In this document: positions 12,730 through 25,835 of the stretch, one piece after another
Numbering within the stretch: position 1 is the first letter of the stretch
How the letters are laid out: each line of letters starts with the position of its first letter
Source of the DNA: Vespa crabro
Lineage: Eukaryota; Arthropoda; Insecta; Hymenoptera; Vespidae
Direction: 5' to 3'
DNA length: 64,000 nucleotides
Assembly (NCBI RefSeq): GCF_910589235.1
Contig: NC_060958.1
Coordinates: 3,038,725 to 3,102,724, forward strand
Position numbers and translations under genes: made by a program
The notes under the pieces: generated by a model
Databases searched by the model: none
Told to the model about the DNA's origin: nothing
What the model saw: the letters and a program-made list of their open reading frames with translations, nothing else

Positions 12730-14177
12730 CAACGTAATTGTTATTAATGTTATTGTTATTCTTGTCATTATCATTATTATTATTGCTAATATGGTTATTG
12801 TTATTTTTATTATTAATGTCATTGCTATTTTTGTTATAGATATGATTTTTGCTATTATTGTTATTATTAATATTAATGTTATTATTGTTATTGTTATTCT
12901 TATTCTTATTATTACTGCTACTTTTGATATTGTTATTTTTGTTGTTATTACTATTATTTATAACTTATTATTGTTAATGTTGTCATTATTATTATTACTA
13001 TTGTTATTTTATTGTTATTGTTATTTAAATAATTGTTATTGTTTTTCCTATTATTGTTATTGTTATTATTTTATTGTTATTATTGTTAATGTTATTATTG
13101 ATATTGTTGATATTGTTTTCATTAATACTTTTATTATTTTTATTGTTGTTATTGTTATTATTGCTATCATTGTTATTGTTATTAACGTTATTGTTCATAT
13201 AGTTATTGCTACATTAGATATTATTAATATTGTTAATATGGTTATTGTTAATATTATTATACTTATTATTATTATTGTTATTGTTATTTTTGTTATTGTT
13301 ATTATGTTTATTGTTATAATTGTTATTGATATTATAGTTATATTGTTATTATTGTTATTGGTTATTATTGTTGATGTTATTATTATTACTGCATATTTTG
13401 ATTCTGTTATTATTGTTATTGTTATTGTAAATATTTTTATTATTTTTATTGTTATAATTGTTATTGTTATTTGTTATTATTGTTATTGTTAGTATTGTTA
13501 TTGTTATTATTGGTATTGTAAATTTTGTTATTGTTGTTACAATTATTGTTATTATTGTCATTATTGTTATTATTGTTATTGTTGTTGTTTTTATTGATAT
13601 TATTGTTATTGTTATTGTTATTATTATTACTGCTATTATTGACGATGATATTATTGTTATTATTTTTATTGTTAACCTTGCGATTTTTATTAATCGTTAT
13701 TATTGTTCTTGTTATTAATTTTTATATTGATATTGTTGTTTCTGTTATTAGTGTTATTGTTATTATTGGTATTGTTGTTATTTTTATAGTTACTACTATT
13801 ATTCTATTGTTAATATTGTTATTATAATTTTTGTTATTATTATTATTGTTATTATTATTATTATTGTTATTGTTATTACTGTTATTGCTCTTATTCATAT
13901 TGTTATTATACTAATTGTTTTTGTATTTATTTCTATCATTGTAATTGTTAATATTGTTATTGTTAATATTATAATTCTTCTTATTATTACTGTTAATGTT
14001 ATTTCTGTTATTGTTATTATTTCCATTGCTGTTATTGTTATTATTATTATTGTTATTTTGATAATATTGTTATTGTTATTATTGTTGTTGTTAACATTGT
14101 TATTACTGTTATGGCTATTATTTTTATTATTGTTATTGTTATTATTGTTTTTGTAATATTGTTATTGATATTACTAT
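12730..14177 (+). repeat. Family A unit, 1448 bp
   Basis: Standard A series. Private variants TTATTAATTTTTATATTG (about 13712) and TTATTAGTGTTATTG (about 13745) recur in the unit at 21419, supporting the 8689-bp-offset copy. Confidence 0.92.
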
Positions 14178-15695
14178 GAACGTAATTGTTATTAATGTTA
14201 ATGTTATTCTTCTCATTGTCCTTATTATTCTTGCTAATATGGTTATTGTTATTTTTATTATTAATGTCATTGCTATTTTTGTTATAGATATGATTATTAT
14301 TATTATTGTTATTATTGTTATTATTGTTATTATTAATATTAATGTCATTATTGTTATTGTTATTGTCATTCTTATTATTACTGCTATTTTTGATATTGTT
14401 ATTTTTGATATTGTTATTATTGTTATTAATTTTATTGTGATTAATGTATTTGATATTATTGTTAGTATTGCTATTATTTTTATTGTTATTATTGTATTTG
14501 TTATTATTGTTATTATTGTTATTGTGTTGTTATTCCTATTATTATTATTGTTGTTATTATTATTGTTGTTGTTATTACTATTATTGCTATTGTTTTTTTT
14601 TGTTGTTGTTGTTATTGTTGTTGTTATTACTATTATTTATGACTTATTATTGTTAATGTTGTCATTATTATTATTACTATTGTTATTTCATTGTTATTGT
14701 TATTTTAATAATTGTTATTGTTTTTTCTATTATTGTTATTGTTATTATGTTTATTGTTATAATTGTTATTGATATTATTGTTATATTGTTATTATTGTTA
14801 TTGGTTATTATTGTTGATGTTATTATTATTACTGCTTTTTTTGATTCTGTTATTGTTGTTATTGTTATTGTTGATACTTTTATTATTTTTATTTATATAA
14901 TTGTTATAGTTATTTGTTATTATTGCTATTGTTATTATAATTATTATTGTTATTGTTGATATTGTTATTGTTATTATTAGTATTGTTGTTATTTTTATTG
15001 TTATTACTATTATTCTATTGTTATTGTAATTTTTGTTATTGTTATTATGTTTATTGTTATAATTGTTATTGAAGTTATTGTTATATTGTTATTATTGTTA
15101 TTAGTTATTATTGTTGTTGTTCTTATTATTACTGCTATTTTTGATACTGTTATTATTATTATTATTATTGTTGATATTTTTATTATTTTTATTGTTATTA
15201 TTATTTCTGCTATTATTGACGTTGTTATTATTGTTATTATTTTTATTGTTAAGATTGTGACTTTTATTAATGTTTATTATTGTTCTTGTTGTTACTTTTA
15301 ATGTTGATATTGTTGTTTCTGTTATTATTGTCTTTGTTATTATAATTTTTGTTATTATTATTATTGTTACTATTATTAATATTGTTATTGTTATTACTGT
15401 TATTGCTCTTATTCATATTGTTATTATAGTAATTGTTTTTGTATTTATTTCTATCATTGCAATTGTTATTATTGTTATTGTTAATATTATAATTCTTCTT
15501 ATTATTATTTTTAATGTTATTTCTGTTATTGTTATTATTTCTATTGTTGTTATTGTTATTATTATTATTGTAATTTTGATAATATTGTTATTGTTATTAT
15601 TGTTGTTGTTAACATTGTTATTATTGTTTTGGCTATTATTTTTATTATTGTTATTGTTATTATTGTTAATGTAATATTGTTATTGATATTACTAT
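14178..15695 (+). repeat. Family B unit, 300-bp block subtype, 1518 bp
   Basis: GAACG head with GATATGATTATTATTATTATTG in place of GATATGATTTTTGATATTG (position about 14288). Nine-T run near 14593. Blocks at 14747 and 15047. A-like GACGTTG insert at about 15218. Copied at 22867 with the same 1518-bp length. Confidence 0.9.
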
Positions 15696-17078
15696 CAACG
15701 TAATTGTTATTAATGTTAATGATATTCTTGTCATTGTCATTATTATTCTTGCTAATATGATTATTGTTATTATTATTATTAATGTTATTGCTATTTTTGT
15801 TATAGGTATGATTATTGTTATTATTGTTATTATTAATATTAATGTTATTATTGTTATTTTTATTCTTATTCTTATTATTACTGCTACTTTTGATATTGTT
15901 ATTTTTGTTGTTATTACTATTATTTATAACTTATTATTGTTAATGTTGTCATTATTATTATTACTATTGTTATTTTATTGTTATTGTTATTTAAATAATT
16001 GTTATTGTTTTTCCTATTATTGTTATTGTTATTATTTTATTGTTATTATTGTTAATGTTATTATTGATATTGTTGATATTGTTTTCATTAATACTTTTAT
16101 TATTTTTATTGTTGTTATTGTTATTATTGCTATCATTGTTATTGTTATTAACGTTATTGTTCATATAGTTATTGCTACATTAGAAATTATTAATATTGTT
16201 TATATGGTTATTGTTAATATTATTATACTTATTATTATTATTGTTATTGTTATTTTTGTTATTGTTATTATGTTTATTGTTATAATTGTTATTGATATTA
16301 TAGTTATATTGTTATTATTGTTATTGGTTATTATTGTTGATGTTATTATTATTACTGCATATTTTGATTCTGTTATTATTGTTATTGTTATTGTTAATAT
16401 TTTTATTATTTTTATTGTTATAATTGTTATTGTTATTTGTTATTATTGTTATTGTTAGTATTGTTATTGTTATTATTGGTATTGTAAATTTTGTTATTGT
16501 TGTTACAATTATTGTTATTATTGTTATTATTGTTATTATTGTTATTGTTGTTGTTTTTATTGATATTATTGTTATTGTTATTGTTATTATTATTACTGCT
16601 ATTTTTGACGATGATATTATTGTTATTATTTTTATTGTTAACCTTGCGATTTTTATTAATCGTTATTATTGTTCTTGTTATTACTTTTTATATTGATATT
16701 GTTGTTTCTGTTATTATTGCCTTTGTTATTATAATTTTTGTTATTATTATTATTGTTACTATTATTAATATTGTCATTATTAATACAATTATTGCTCTTA
16801 TTCATATTTTTATTATAGTAATTGTTTTTGTATTTATTTCTATCATTGCAATTGTTATTATTGTTATTGTTAATATTATAATTCTTCTTATTATTATTTT
16901 TAATGTTATTTCTGTTATTGTTATTATTTCCATTGCTGTTATTGTTATTATTATTATTGTTATTTTGATAATATTGTTATTGTTATTATTGTTGTTGTTA
17001 ACATTGTTATTACTGTTATGGCTATTATTTTTGTTATTGTTATTATTGTTATTGTAATATTGTTATTGATATTACTAT
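15696..17078 (+). repeat. Chimeric A/B unit, 1383 bp
   Basis: Second copy of the chimera at 8396, offset 7300 bp, including TAGAAATTATTAATATTG (about 16181) and the switch to B sequence between about 16692 and 16719. I found one base difference near the join (TTGTCATTAT at about 16771 against TTGTCATTGT at about 9471). Confidence 0.9.
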
Positions 17079-18526
17079 CAACGTAATTGTTATTAATGTT
17101 ATTGTTATTCTTGTCATTATCATTATTATTATTGCTAATATGGTTATTGTTATTTTTATTATTAATGTCATTGCTATTTTTGTTATAGATATGATTTTTG
17201 CTATTATTGTTATTATTAATATTAATGTTATTATTGTTATTGTTATTCTTATTCTTATTATTACTGCTATTTTCGATATTGTTATTTTTGTTGTTATTAC
17301 TATTATTTATAACTTATTATTGTTAATGTTGTCATTATTATTATTACTATTGTTATTTTATTGTTATTGTTATTTAAATAATTGTTATTGTTTTTCCTAT
17401 TATTGTTATTGTTATTATTTTATTGTTATTATTGTTAATGTTATTATTGATATTGTTGATATTGTTTTCATTAATACTTTTATTATTTTTATTGTTGTTA
17501 TTGTTATTATTGCTATCATTGTTATTGTTATTAACGTTATTGTTCATATAGTTATTGCTACATTAGATATTACTAATATTGTTAATATGGTTATTGTTAA
17601 TATTATTATACTTATTATTATTATTGTTATTGTTATTTTTGTTATTGTTATTATGTTTATTGTTATAATTGTTATTGATATTATAGTTATATTGTTATTA
17701 TTGTTATTGGTTATTATTGTTGATGTTATTATTATTACTGCATATTTTGATTCTGTTATTATTGTTATTGTTATTGTTAATATTTTTATTATTTTTATTG
17801 TTATAATTGTTATTGTTATTTGTTATTATTGTTATTGTTAGTATTGTTATTGTTATTATTGGTATTGTAAATTTTGTTATTGTTGTTACAATTATTGATA
17901 TTATTGTTATTATTGTTATTATTGTTATTGTTGTTGTTTTTATTGATATTATTGTTATTGTTATTGTTATTATTATTACTGCTATTATTGACGATGATAT
18001 TATTGTTATTATATTTATTGTTAACCTTGCGATTTTTATTAATCGTTATTATTGTTCTTGTTATTACTTTTTATATTGATATTTTTGTTTCTGTTATTAT
18101 TGTTATTGTTATTATTGGTATTGTTGTTATTTTTATAGTTAATACTATTATTCTATTGTTAATATTGTTATTATAATTTTTGTTATTATTATTATTGTTA
18201 TTATTATTATTATTGTTATTGTTATTACTGTTATTGCTCTTATTCATATTGTTATTATACTAATTGTTTTTGTATTTATTTCTATCATTGTAATTGTTAA
18301 TATTGTTATTGTTAATATTATAATTCTTCTTATTATTACTGTTAATGTTATTTCTGTTATTGTTATTATTTCCATTGCTGTTATTGTTATTATTATTATT
18401 GTTATTTTGATAATATTGTTATTGTTATTATTGTTGTTGTTAACATTGTTATTACTGTTATGGCTATTATTTTTATTATTGTTATTGTTATTATTGTTTT
18501 TGTAATATTGTTATTGATATTACTAT
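17079..18526 (+). repeat. Family A unit, 1448 bp
   Basis: Copy of 9779-11226 at an offset of 7300 bp, with the same ACTAATATTG (about 17572) and TTATTATATTT (about 18007) variants. It differs by TTTTCGATATTG near 17271, where the other copy has ACTTTTGATATTG. That CGATATT variant is also in the unit at 21419. Confidence 0.92.
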
Positions 18527-20035
18527 GAACGTAATTGTTATTAATGTTAATGTTATTCTTCTCATTGTCCTTATTATTCTTGCTAATATGGTTATTGTTA
18601 TTTTTATTATTAATGTCATTGCTATTTTTGTTATAGATATGATTTTTGATATTATTGTTATTATTGTTATTATTGTTATTATTATTATTAATGTTATTAT
18701 TGTTATTGTTATTGTTATTCTTATTATTACTGCTATTTTTGATATTGTTATTATTGATATTGTTATTAATTTTATTGTGATTAATGTATTTGATATTATT
18801 GTTAGTATTGCTATTATTTTTATTGTTATTATTGTATTTGTTATTATTGTTATTATTGTTATTGTGTTGTTATTCCTATTATTATTATTGTTGTTATTAT
18901 TATTGTTGTTGTTATTACTATTATTGCTATTGTTTTTTTTTGTTGTTGTTGTTATTGTTGTTGTTATTACTATTATTTATGACTTATTATTGTTAATGTT
19001 GTCATTATTATTATTACTATTGTTATTTCATTGTTATTGTTATTTTAATAATTTTTATTGCTTTTTCTATTATTGTTATTGTTATTATGTTTATTGTTAT
19101 AATTGTTATTGATATTATTGTTATATTGTTATTATTTTTATTGGTTATTATTGTTGATGTTATTATTATTACTGCTTTTTTTGATTCTGTTATTGTTGTT
19201 ATTGTTATTGTTGATACTTTTATTATTTTTATTTATATAATTGTTATAGTTATTTGTTATTATTGCTATTGTTATTATAATTATTATTGTTATTGTTGAT
19301 ATTGTTATTGTTATTATTAGTATTGTTGTTATTTTTATTGTTATTACTATTATTCTATTGTTATTGTAATTTTTGTTATTGTTATTATGTTTATTGTTAT
19401 AATTGTTATTGAAGTTATTGTTATATTGTTATTATTGTTATTAGTTATTATTGTTGTTGTTCTTATTATTACTGCTATTTTTGATACTGTTATTATTATT
19501 ATTATTATTGTTGATATTTTTATTATTTTTATTGTTATTATTATTTCTGCTATTATTGACGTTGTTATTATTGTTATTATTTTTATTGTTAAGATTGTGA
19601 CTTTTATTAATGTTTATTATTGTTCTTGTTGTTACTTTTAATGTTGATATTGTTGTTTCTGTTATTATTGTCTTTGTTATTATAATTTTTGTTATTATTA
19701 TTATTGTTACTATTATTAATATTGTTATTGTTATTACTGTTATTGCTCTTATTCATATTGTTATTATAGTAATTGTTTTTGTATTTATTTCTATCATTGC
19801 AATTGTTATTATTGTTATTGTTAATATTATAATTCTTCTTATTATTATTTTTAATGTTATTTCTGTTATTGTTATTATTTCTATTGTTGTTATTGTTATT
19901 ATTATTATTGTAATTTTGATAATATTGTTATTGTTATTATTGTTGTTGTTAACATTGTTATTATTGTTATGGCTATTATTTTTATTATTGTTATTGTTAT
20001 TATTGTTAATGTAATATTGTTATTGATATTACTAT
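18527..20035 (+). repeat. Family B unit, 300-bp block subtype, 1509 bp
   Basis: GAACG head, nine-T run near 18933, blocks at 19087 and 19387, GACGTTG insert at about 19558. It matches 11227-12680 at offset 7300 up to about 19980, where the tail switches to the GTTAATGTAATATTG form. One seen difference: a C at 19061 where 11761 has T. Confidence 0.9.
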
Positions 20036-21418
20036 CAACGTAATTGTTATTAATGTTAATGATATTCTTGTCATTGTCATTATTATTCTTGCTAATATGA
20101 TTATTGTTATTATTATTATTAATGTTATTGCTATTTTTGTTATAGGTATGATTATTGTTATTATTGTTATTATTAATATTAATGTTATTATTGTTATTGT
20201 TATTCTTATTCTTATTATTACTGCTACTTTTGATATTGTTATTTTTGTTGTTATTACTATTATTTATAACTTATTATTGTTAATGTTGTCATTATTATTA
20301 TTACTATTGTTATTTTATTGTTATTGTTATTTAAATAATTGTTATTGTTTTTCCTATTATTGTTATTGTTATTATTTTATTGTTATTATTGTTAATGTTA
20401 TTATTGATATTGTTGATATTGTTTTCATTAATACTTTTATTATTTTTATTGTTGTTATTGTTATTATTGCTATCATTGTTATTGTTATTAACGTTATTGT
20501 TCATATAGTTATTGCTACATTAGATATTATTAATATTGTTAATATGGTTATTGTTAATATTATTATACTTATTATTATTATTGTTATTGTTATTTTTGTT
20601 ATTGTTATTATGTTTATTGTTATAATTGTTATTGATATTATAGTTATATTGTTATTATTGTTATTGGTTATTATTGTTGATGTTATTATTATTACTGCAT
20701 ATTTTGATTCTGTTATTATTGTTATTGTTATTGTAAATATTTTTATTATTTTTATTGTTATAATTGTTATTGTTATTTGTTATTATTGTTATTGTTAGTA
20801 TTGTTATTGTTATTATTGGTATTGTAAATATTGTTATTGTTGTTACAATTATTGTTATTATTGTCATTATTGTTATTATTGTTATTGTTGTTGTTTTTAT
20901 TGATATTATTGTTATTGTTATTGTTATTATTATTACTGCTATTTTTGACGATGATATTATTGTTATTATTTTTATTGTTAACCTTGCGATTTTTATTAAT
21001 CGTTATTATTGTTCTTGTTATTACTTTTTATATTGATATTGTTGTTTCTGTTATTATTGCCTTTGTTATTATAATTTTTGTTATTATTATTATTGTTACT
21101 ATTATTAATATTGTTATTGTTAATACAATTATTGCTCTTATTCATATTTTTATTATAGTAATTGTTTTTGTATTTATTTCTATCATTGCAATTGTTATTA
21201 TTGTTATTGTTAATATTATAATTCTTCTTATTATTACTGTTAATGTTATTTCTGTTATTGTTATTATTTCCATTGCTGTTATTGTTATTATTATTATTGT
21301 TATTTTGATAATATTGTTATTGTTATTATTGTTGTTGTTAACATTGTTATTACTGTTATGGCTATTATTTTTGTTATTGTTATTATTGTTATTGTAATAT
21401 TGTTATTGATATTACTAT
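20036..21418 (+). repeat. Chimeric A/B unit, 1383 bp
   Basis: Third copy of the chimera, with the ATAGGTATG head and the A-to-B switch within about 21032-21059. It has the more common TAGATATTATTAATATTG variant, GTAAATATTGTTATTG near 20824 and TTATTACTGTTAATG in the tail (about 21231), so it is not a direct copy of the other two over its whole length. Confidence 0.9.
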
Positions 21419-22866
21419 CAACGTAATTGTTATTAATGTTATTGTTATTCTTGTCATTATCATTATTATTATTGCTAATATGGTTATTGTTATTTTTATT
21501 ATTAATGTCATTGCTATTTTTGTTATAGATATGATTTTTGCTATTATTGTTATTATTAATATTAATGTTATTATTGTTATTGTTATTCTTATTCTTATTA
21601 TTACTGCTATTTTCGATATTGTTATTTTTGTTGTTATTACTATTATTTATAACTTATTATTGTTAATGTTGTCATTATTATTATTACTATTGTTATTTTA
21701 TTGTTATTGTTATTTAAATAATTGTTATTGTTTTTCCTATTATTGTTATTGTTATTATTTTATTGTTATTATTGTTAATGTTATTATTGATATTGTTGAT
21801 ATTGTTTTCATTAATACTTTTATTATTTTTATTGTTGTTATTGTTATTATTGCTATCATTGTTATTGTTATTAACGTTATTGTTCATATAGTTATTGCTA
21901 CATTAGATATTATTAATATTGTTAATATGGTTATTGTTAATATTATTATACTTATTATTATTATTGTTATTGTTATTTTTGTTATTGTTATTATGTTTAT
22001 TGTTATAATTGTTATTGATATTATAGTTATATTGTTATTATTGTTATTGGTTATTATTGTTGATGTTATTATTATTACTGCATATTTTGATTCTGTTATT
22101 ATTGTTATTGTTATTGTAAATATTTTTATTATTTTTATTGTTATAATTGTTATTGTTATTTGTTATTATTGTTATTGTTAGTATTGTTATTGTTATTATT
22201 GGTATTGTAAATTTTGTTATTGTTGTTACAATTATTGTTATTATTGTCATTATTGTTATTATTGTTATTGTTGTTGTTTTTATTGATATTATTGTTATTG
22301 TTATTGTTATTATTATTACTGCTATTATTGACGATGATATTATTGTTATTATTTTTATTGTTAACCTTGCGATTTTTATTAATCGTTATTATTGTTCTTG
22401 TTATTAATTTTTATATTGATATTGTTGTTTCTGTTATTAGTGTTATTGTTATTATTGGTATTGTTGTTATTTTTATAGTTACTACTATTATTCTATTGTT
22501 AATATTGTTATTATAATTTTTGTTATTATTATTATTGTTATTATTATTATTATTGTTATTGTTATTACTGTTATTGCTCTTATTCATATTGTTATTATAC
22601 TAATTGTTTTTGTATTTATTTCTATCATTGTAATTGTTAATATTGTTATTGTTAATATTATAATTCTTCTTATTATTACTGTTAATGTTATTTCTGTTAT
22701 TGTTATTATTTCCATTGCTGTTATTGTTATTATTATTATTGTTATTTTGATAATATTGTTATTGTTATTATTGTTGTTGTTAACATTGTTATTACTGTTA
22801 TGGCTATTATTTTTATTATTGTTATTGTTATTATTGTTTTTGTAATATTGTTATTGATATTACTAT
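21419..22866 (+). repeat. Family A unit, 1448 bp
   Basis: Standard A series. Shares TTATTAATTTTTATATTG (about 22401) and TTATTAGTG with 12730-14177 at offset 8689, and the TTTTCGATATTG variant (about 21611) with the unit at 17079. It is therefore a mosaic of two relatives. Confidence 0.92.
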
Positions 22867-24384
22867 GAACGTAATTGTTATTAATGTTAATGTTATTCTT
22901 CTCATTGTCCTTATTATTCTTGCTAATATGGTTATTGTTATTTTTATTATTAATGTCATTGCTATTTTTGTTATAGATATGATTATTATTATTATTGTTA
23001 TTATTGTTATTATTGTTATTATTAATATTAATGTCATTATTGTTATTGTTATTGTCATTCTTATTATTACTGCTATTTTTGATATTGTTATTTTTGATAT
23101 TGTTATTATTGTTATTAATTTTATTGTGATTAATGTATTTGATATTATTGTTAGTATTGCTATTATTTTTATTGTTATTATTGTATTTGTTATTATTGTT
23201 ATTATTGTTATTGTGTTGTTATTCCTATTATTATTATTGTTGTTATTATTATTGTTGTTGTTATTACTATTATTGCTATTGTTTTTTTTTGTTGTTGTTG
23301 TTATTGTTGTTGTTATTACTATTATTTATGACTTATTATTGTTAATGTTGTCATTATTATTATTACTATTGTTATTTCATTGTTATTGTTATTTTAATAA
23401 TTTTTATTGTTTTTTCTATTATTGTTATTGTTATTATGTTTATTGTTATAATTGTTATTGATATTATTGTTATATTGTTATTATTTTTATTGGTTATTAT
23501 TGTTGATGTTATTATTATTACTGCTTTTTTTGATTCTGTTATTGTTGTTATTGTTATTGTTGATACTTTTATTATTTTTATTTATATAATTGTTATAGTT
23601 ATTTGTTATTATTGCTATTGTTATTATAATTATTATTGTTATTGTTGATATTGTTATTGTTATTATTAGTATTGTTGTTATTTTTATTGTTATTACTATT
23701 ATTCTATTGTTATTGTAATTTTTGTTATTGTTATTATGTTTATTGTTATAATTGTTATTGAAGTTATTGTTATATTGTTATTATTGTTATTAGTTATTAT
23801 TGTTGTTGTTCTTATTATTACTGCTATTTTTGATACTGTTATTATTATTATTATTATTGTTGATATTTTTATTATTTTTATTGTTATTATTATTTCTGCT
23901 ATTATTGACGTTGTTATTATTGTTATTATTTTTATTGTTAAGATTGTGACTTTTATTAATGTTTATTATTGTTCTTGTTGTTACTTTTAATGTTGATATT
24001 GTTGTTTCTGTTATTATTGTCTTTGTTATTATAATTTTTGTTATTATTATTATTGTTACTATTATTAATATTGTTATTGTTATTACTGTTATTGCTCTTA
24101 TTCATATTGTTATTATAGTAATTGTTTTTGTATTTATTTCTATCATTGCAATTGTTATTATTGTTATTGTTAATATTATAATTCTTCTTATTATTATTTT
24201 TAATGTTATTTCTGTTATTGTTATTATTTCTATTGTTGTTATTGTTATTATTATTATTGTAATTTTGATAATATTGTTATTGTTATTATTGTTGTTGTTA
24301 ACATTGTTATTATTGTTTTGGCTATTATTTTTATTATTGTTATTGTTATTATTGTTAATGTAATATTGTTATTGATATTACTAT
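22867..24384 (+). repeat. Family B unit, 300-bp block subtype, 1518 bp
   Basis: Same head variant and length as 14178-15695 (offset 8689). Blocks at 23436 and 23736, nine-T run near 23282, GACGTTG insert at about 23907, TTGTTTTGGC tail variant near 24315 as at 15627. Confidence 0.9.
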
Positions 24385-25835
24385 CAACGTAATTGTTATT
24401 AATGTTAATGATATTCTTGTCATTGTCATTATTATTCTTGCTAATATGATTATTGTTATTATTATTATTAATGTTATTGCTATTTTTGTTATAGGTATGA
24501 TTATTGTTATTATTGTTATTATTAATATTAATGTTATTATTGTTATTTTTATTCTTATTCTTATTATTACTGCTACTTTTGATATTGTTATTTTTGTTGT
24601 TATTACTATTATTTATAACTTATTATTGTTAATGTTGTCATTATTATTATTACTATTGTTATTTTATTGTTATTTTTATTTAAATAATTGTTATTGTTTT
24701 TCCTATTATTGTTATTGTTATTATTTTATTGTTATTATTGTTAATGTTATTATTGATATTGTTGATATTGTTTTCATTAATACTTTTATTATTTTTATTG
24801 TTGTTATTGTTATTATTGCTATCATTGTTATTGTTATTAACGTTATTGTTCATATAGTTATTGCTACATTAGATATTATTAATATTGTTAATATGGTTAT
24901 TGTTAATATTATTATACTTATTATTATTATTGTTATTGTTATTTTTGTTATTGTTATTATGTTTATTGTTATAATTGTTATTGATATTATAGTTATATTG
25001 TTATTATTGTTATTGGTTATTATTGTTGATGTTATTATTATTACTGCATATTTTGATTCTGTTATTATTGTTATTGTTATTGTTAATATTTTTATTATTT
25101 TTATTGTTATAATTGTTATTGTTATTTGTTATTATTGTTATTGTTAGTATTGTTATTGTTATTATTGGTATTGTAAATTTTGTTATTGTTGTTACAATTA
25201 TTGTTATTATTGTTATTATTGTTATTATTGTTATTGTTGTTGTTTTTATTGATATTATTGTTATTGTTATTGTTAATATTATTACTGCTATTTTTAACGA
25301 TGATATTATTGTTATTATATTTATTGTTAACCTTGCGATTTTTATTAATCGTTATTATTGTTCTTGTTATTACTTTTTATATTGATATTGTTGTTTCTGT
25401 TATTATTGTTATTGTTATTATTGGTATTGTTGTTATTTTTATAGTTAATACTATTATTCTATTGTTAATATTGTTATTATAATTTTTGTTATTATTATTA
25501 TTGTTATTATTATTATTATTATTGTTATTGTTATTACTGTTATTGCTCTTATTCATATTGTTATTATACTAATTGTTTTTGTATTTATTTCTATCATTGT
25601 AATTGTTAATATTGTTATTGTTAATATTATAATTCTTCTTATTATTACTGTTAATGTTATTTCTGTTATTGTTATTATTTCCATTGCTGTTATTGTTATT
25701 ATTATTATTGTTATTTTGATAATATTGTTATTGTTATTATTGTTGTTGTTAACATTGTTATTACTGTTATGGCTATTATTTTTATTATTGTTATTGTTAT
25801 TATTGTTTTTGTAATATTGTTATTGATATTACTAT
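24385..25835 (+). repeat. Family A unit with ATAGG head, 1451 bp
   Basis: The head is the subtype found on chimeras, but the body and tail are full A. It is 3 bp longer than the 1448 standard because of one extra ATT in the ATT run near 25500-25523, the only plain slippage change seen among full A units. Private variants: TATTTTTATTTAAATAATTG (about 24670) and TTTTTAACGATG (about 25291). Confidence 0.9.

Larger units (their letters stand above)
12690..16690 (+). repeat. Long segmental copy 2a (partner 21379-25379)
   Basis: Matches at a constant offset of 8689 bp, including the TTATTAATTTTTATATTG and TTATTAGTG variants and both 1518-bp B units. Copies diverge after about 16690, where this one switches to B sequence in the chimera and the partner stays in A. 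Confidence 0.85.
15431..19980 (+). repeat. Long segmental copy 1b (partner 8131-12680)
   Basis: Constant 7300-bp offset partner of copy 1a. Similarity stops near 19980, where this copy takes the GTTAATGTAATATTG tail and the other the TTATTGTAATATTG tail. Confidence 0.88.
21379..25379 (+). repeat. Long segmental copy 2b (partner 12690-16690)
   Basis: Partner of copy 2a at offset 8689. Differences seen include TTTTCGATATTG (about 21611), TAGATATT rather than TAGAAATT (about 24870) and TTTTTAACGATG (about 25291). Confidence 0.85.

Noticed and set aside
13355..13561. Minus-strand frames rich in Asn (AAT/AAC) as poly-Asn protein segments, as seen in Dictyostelium or Plasmodium proteins
   Set aside because: They are short, begin in Thr/Ile-rich sequence, have no flanking normal coding sequence, and follow directly from reading the repeat in reverse. 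The triplet resemblance is not enough to assign either organism.
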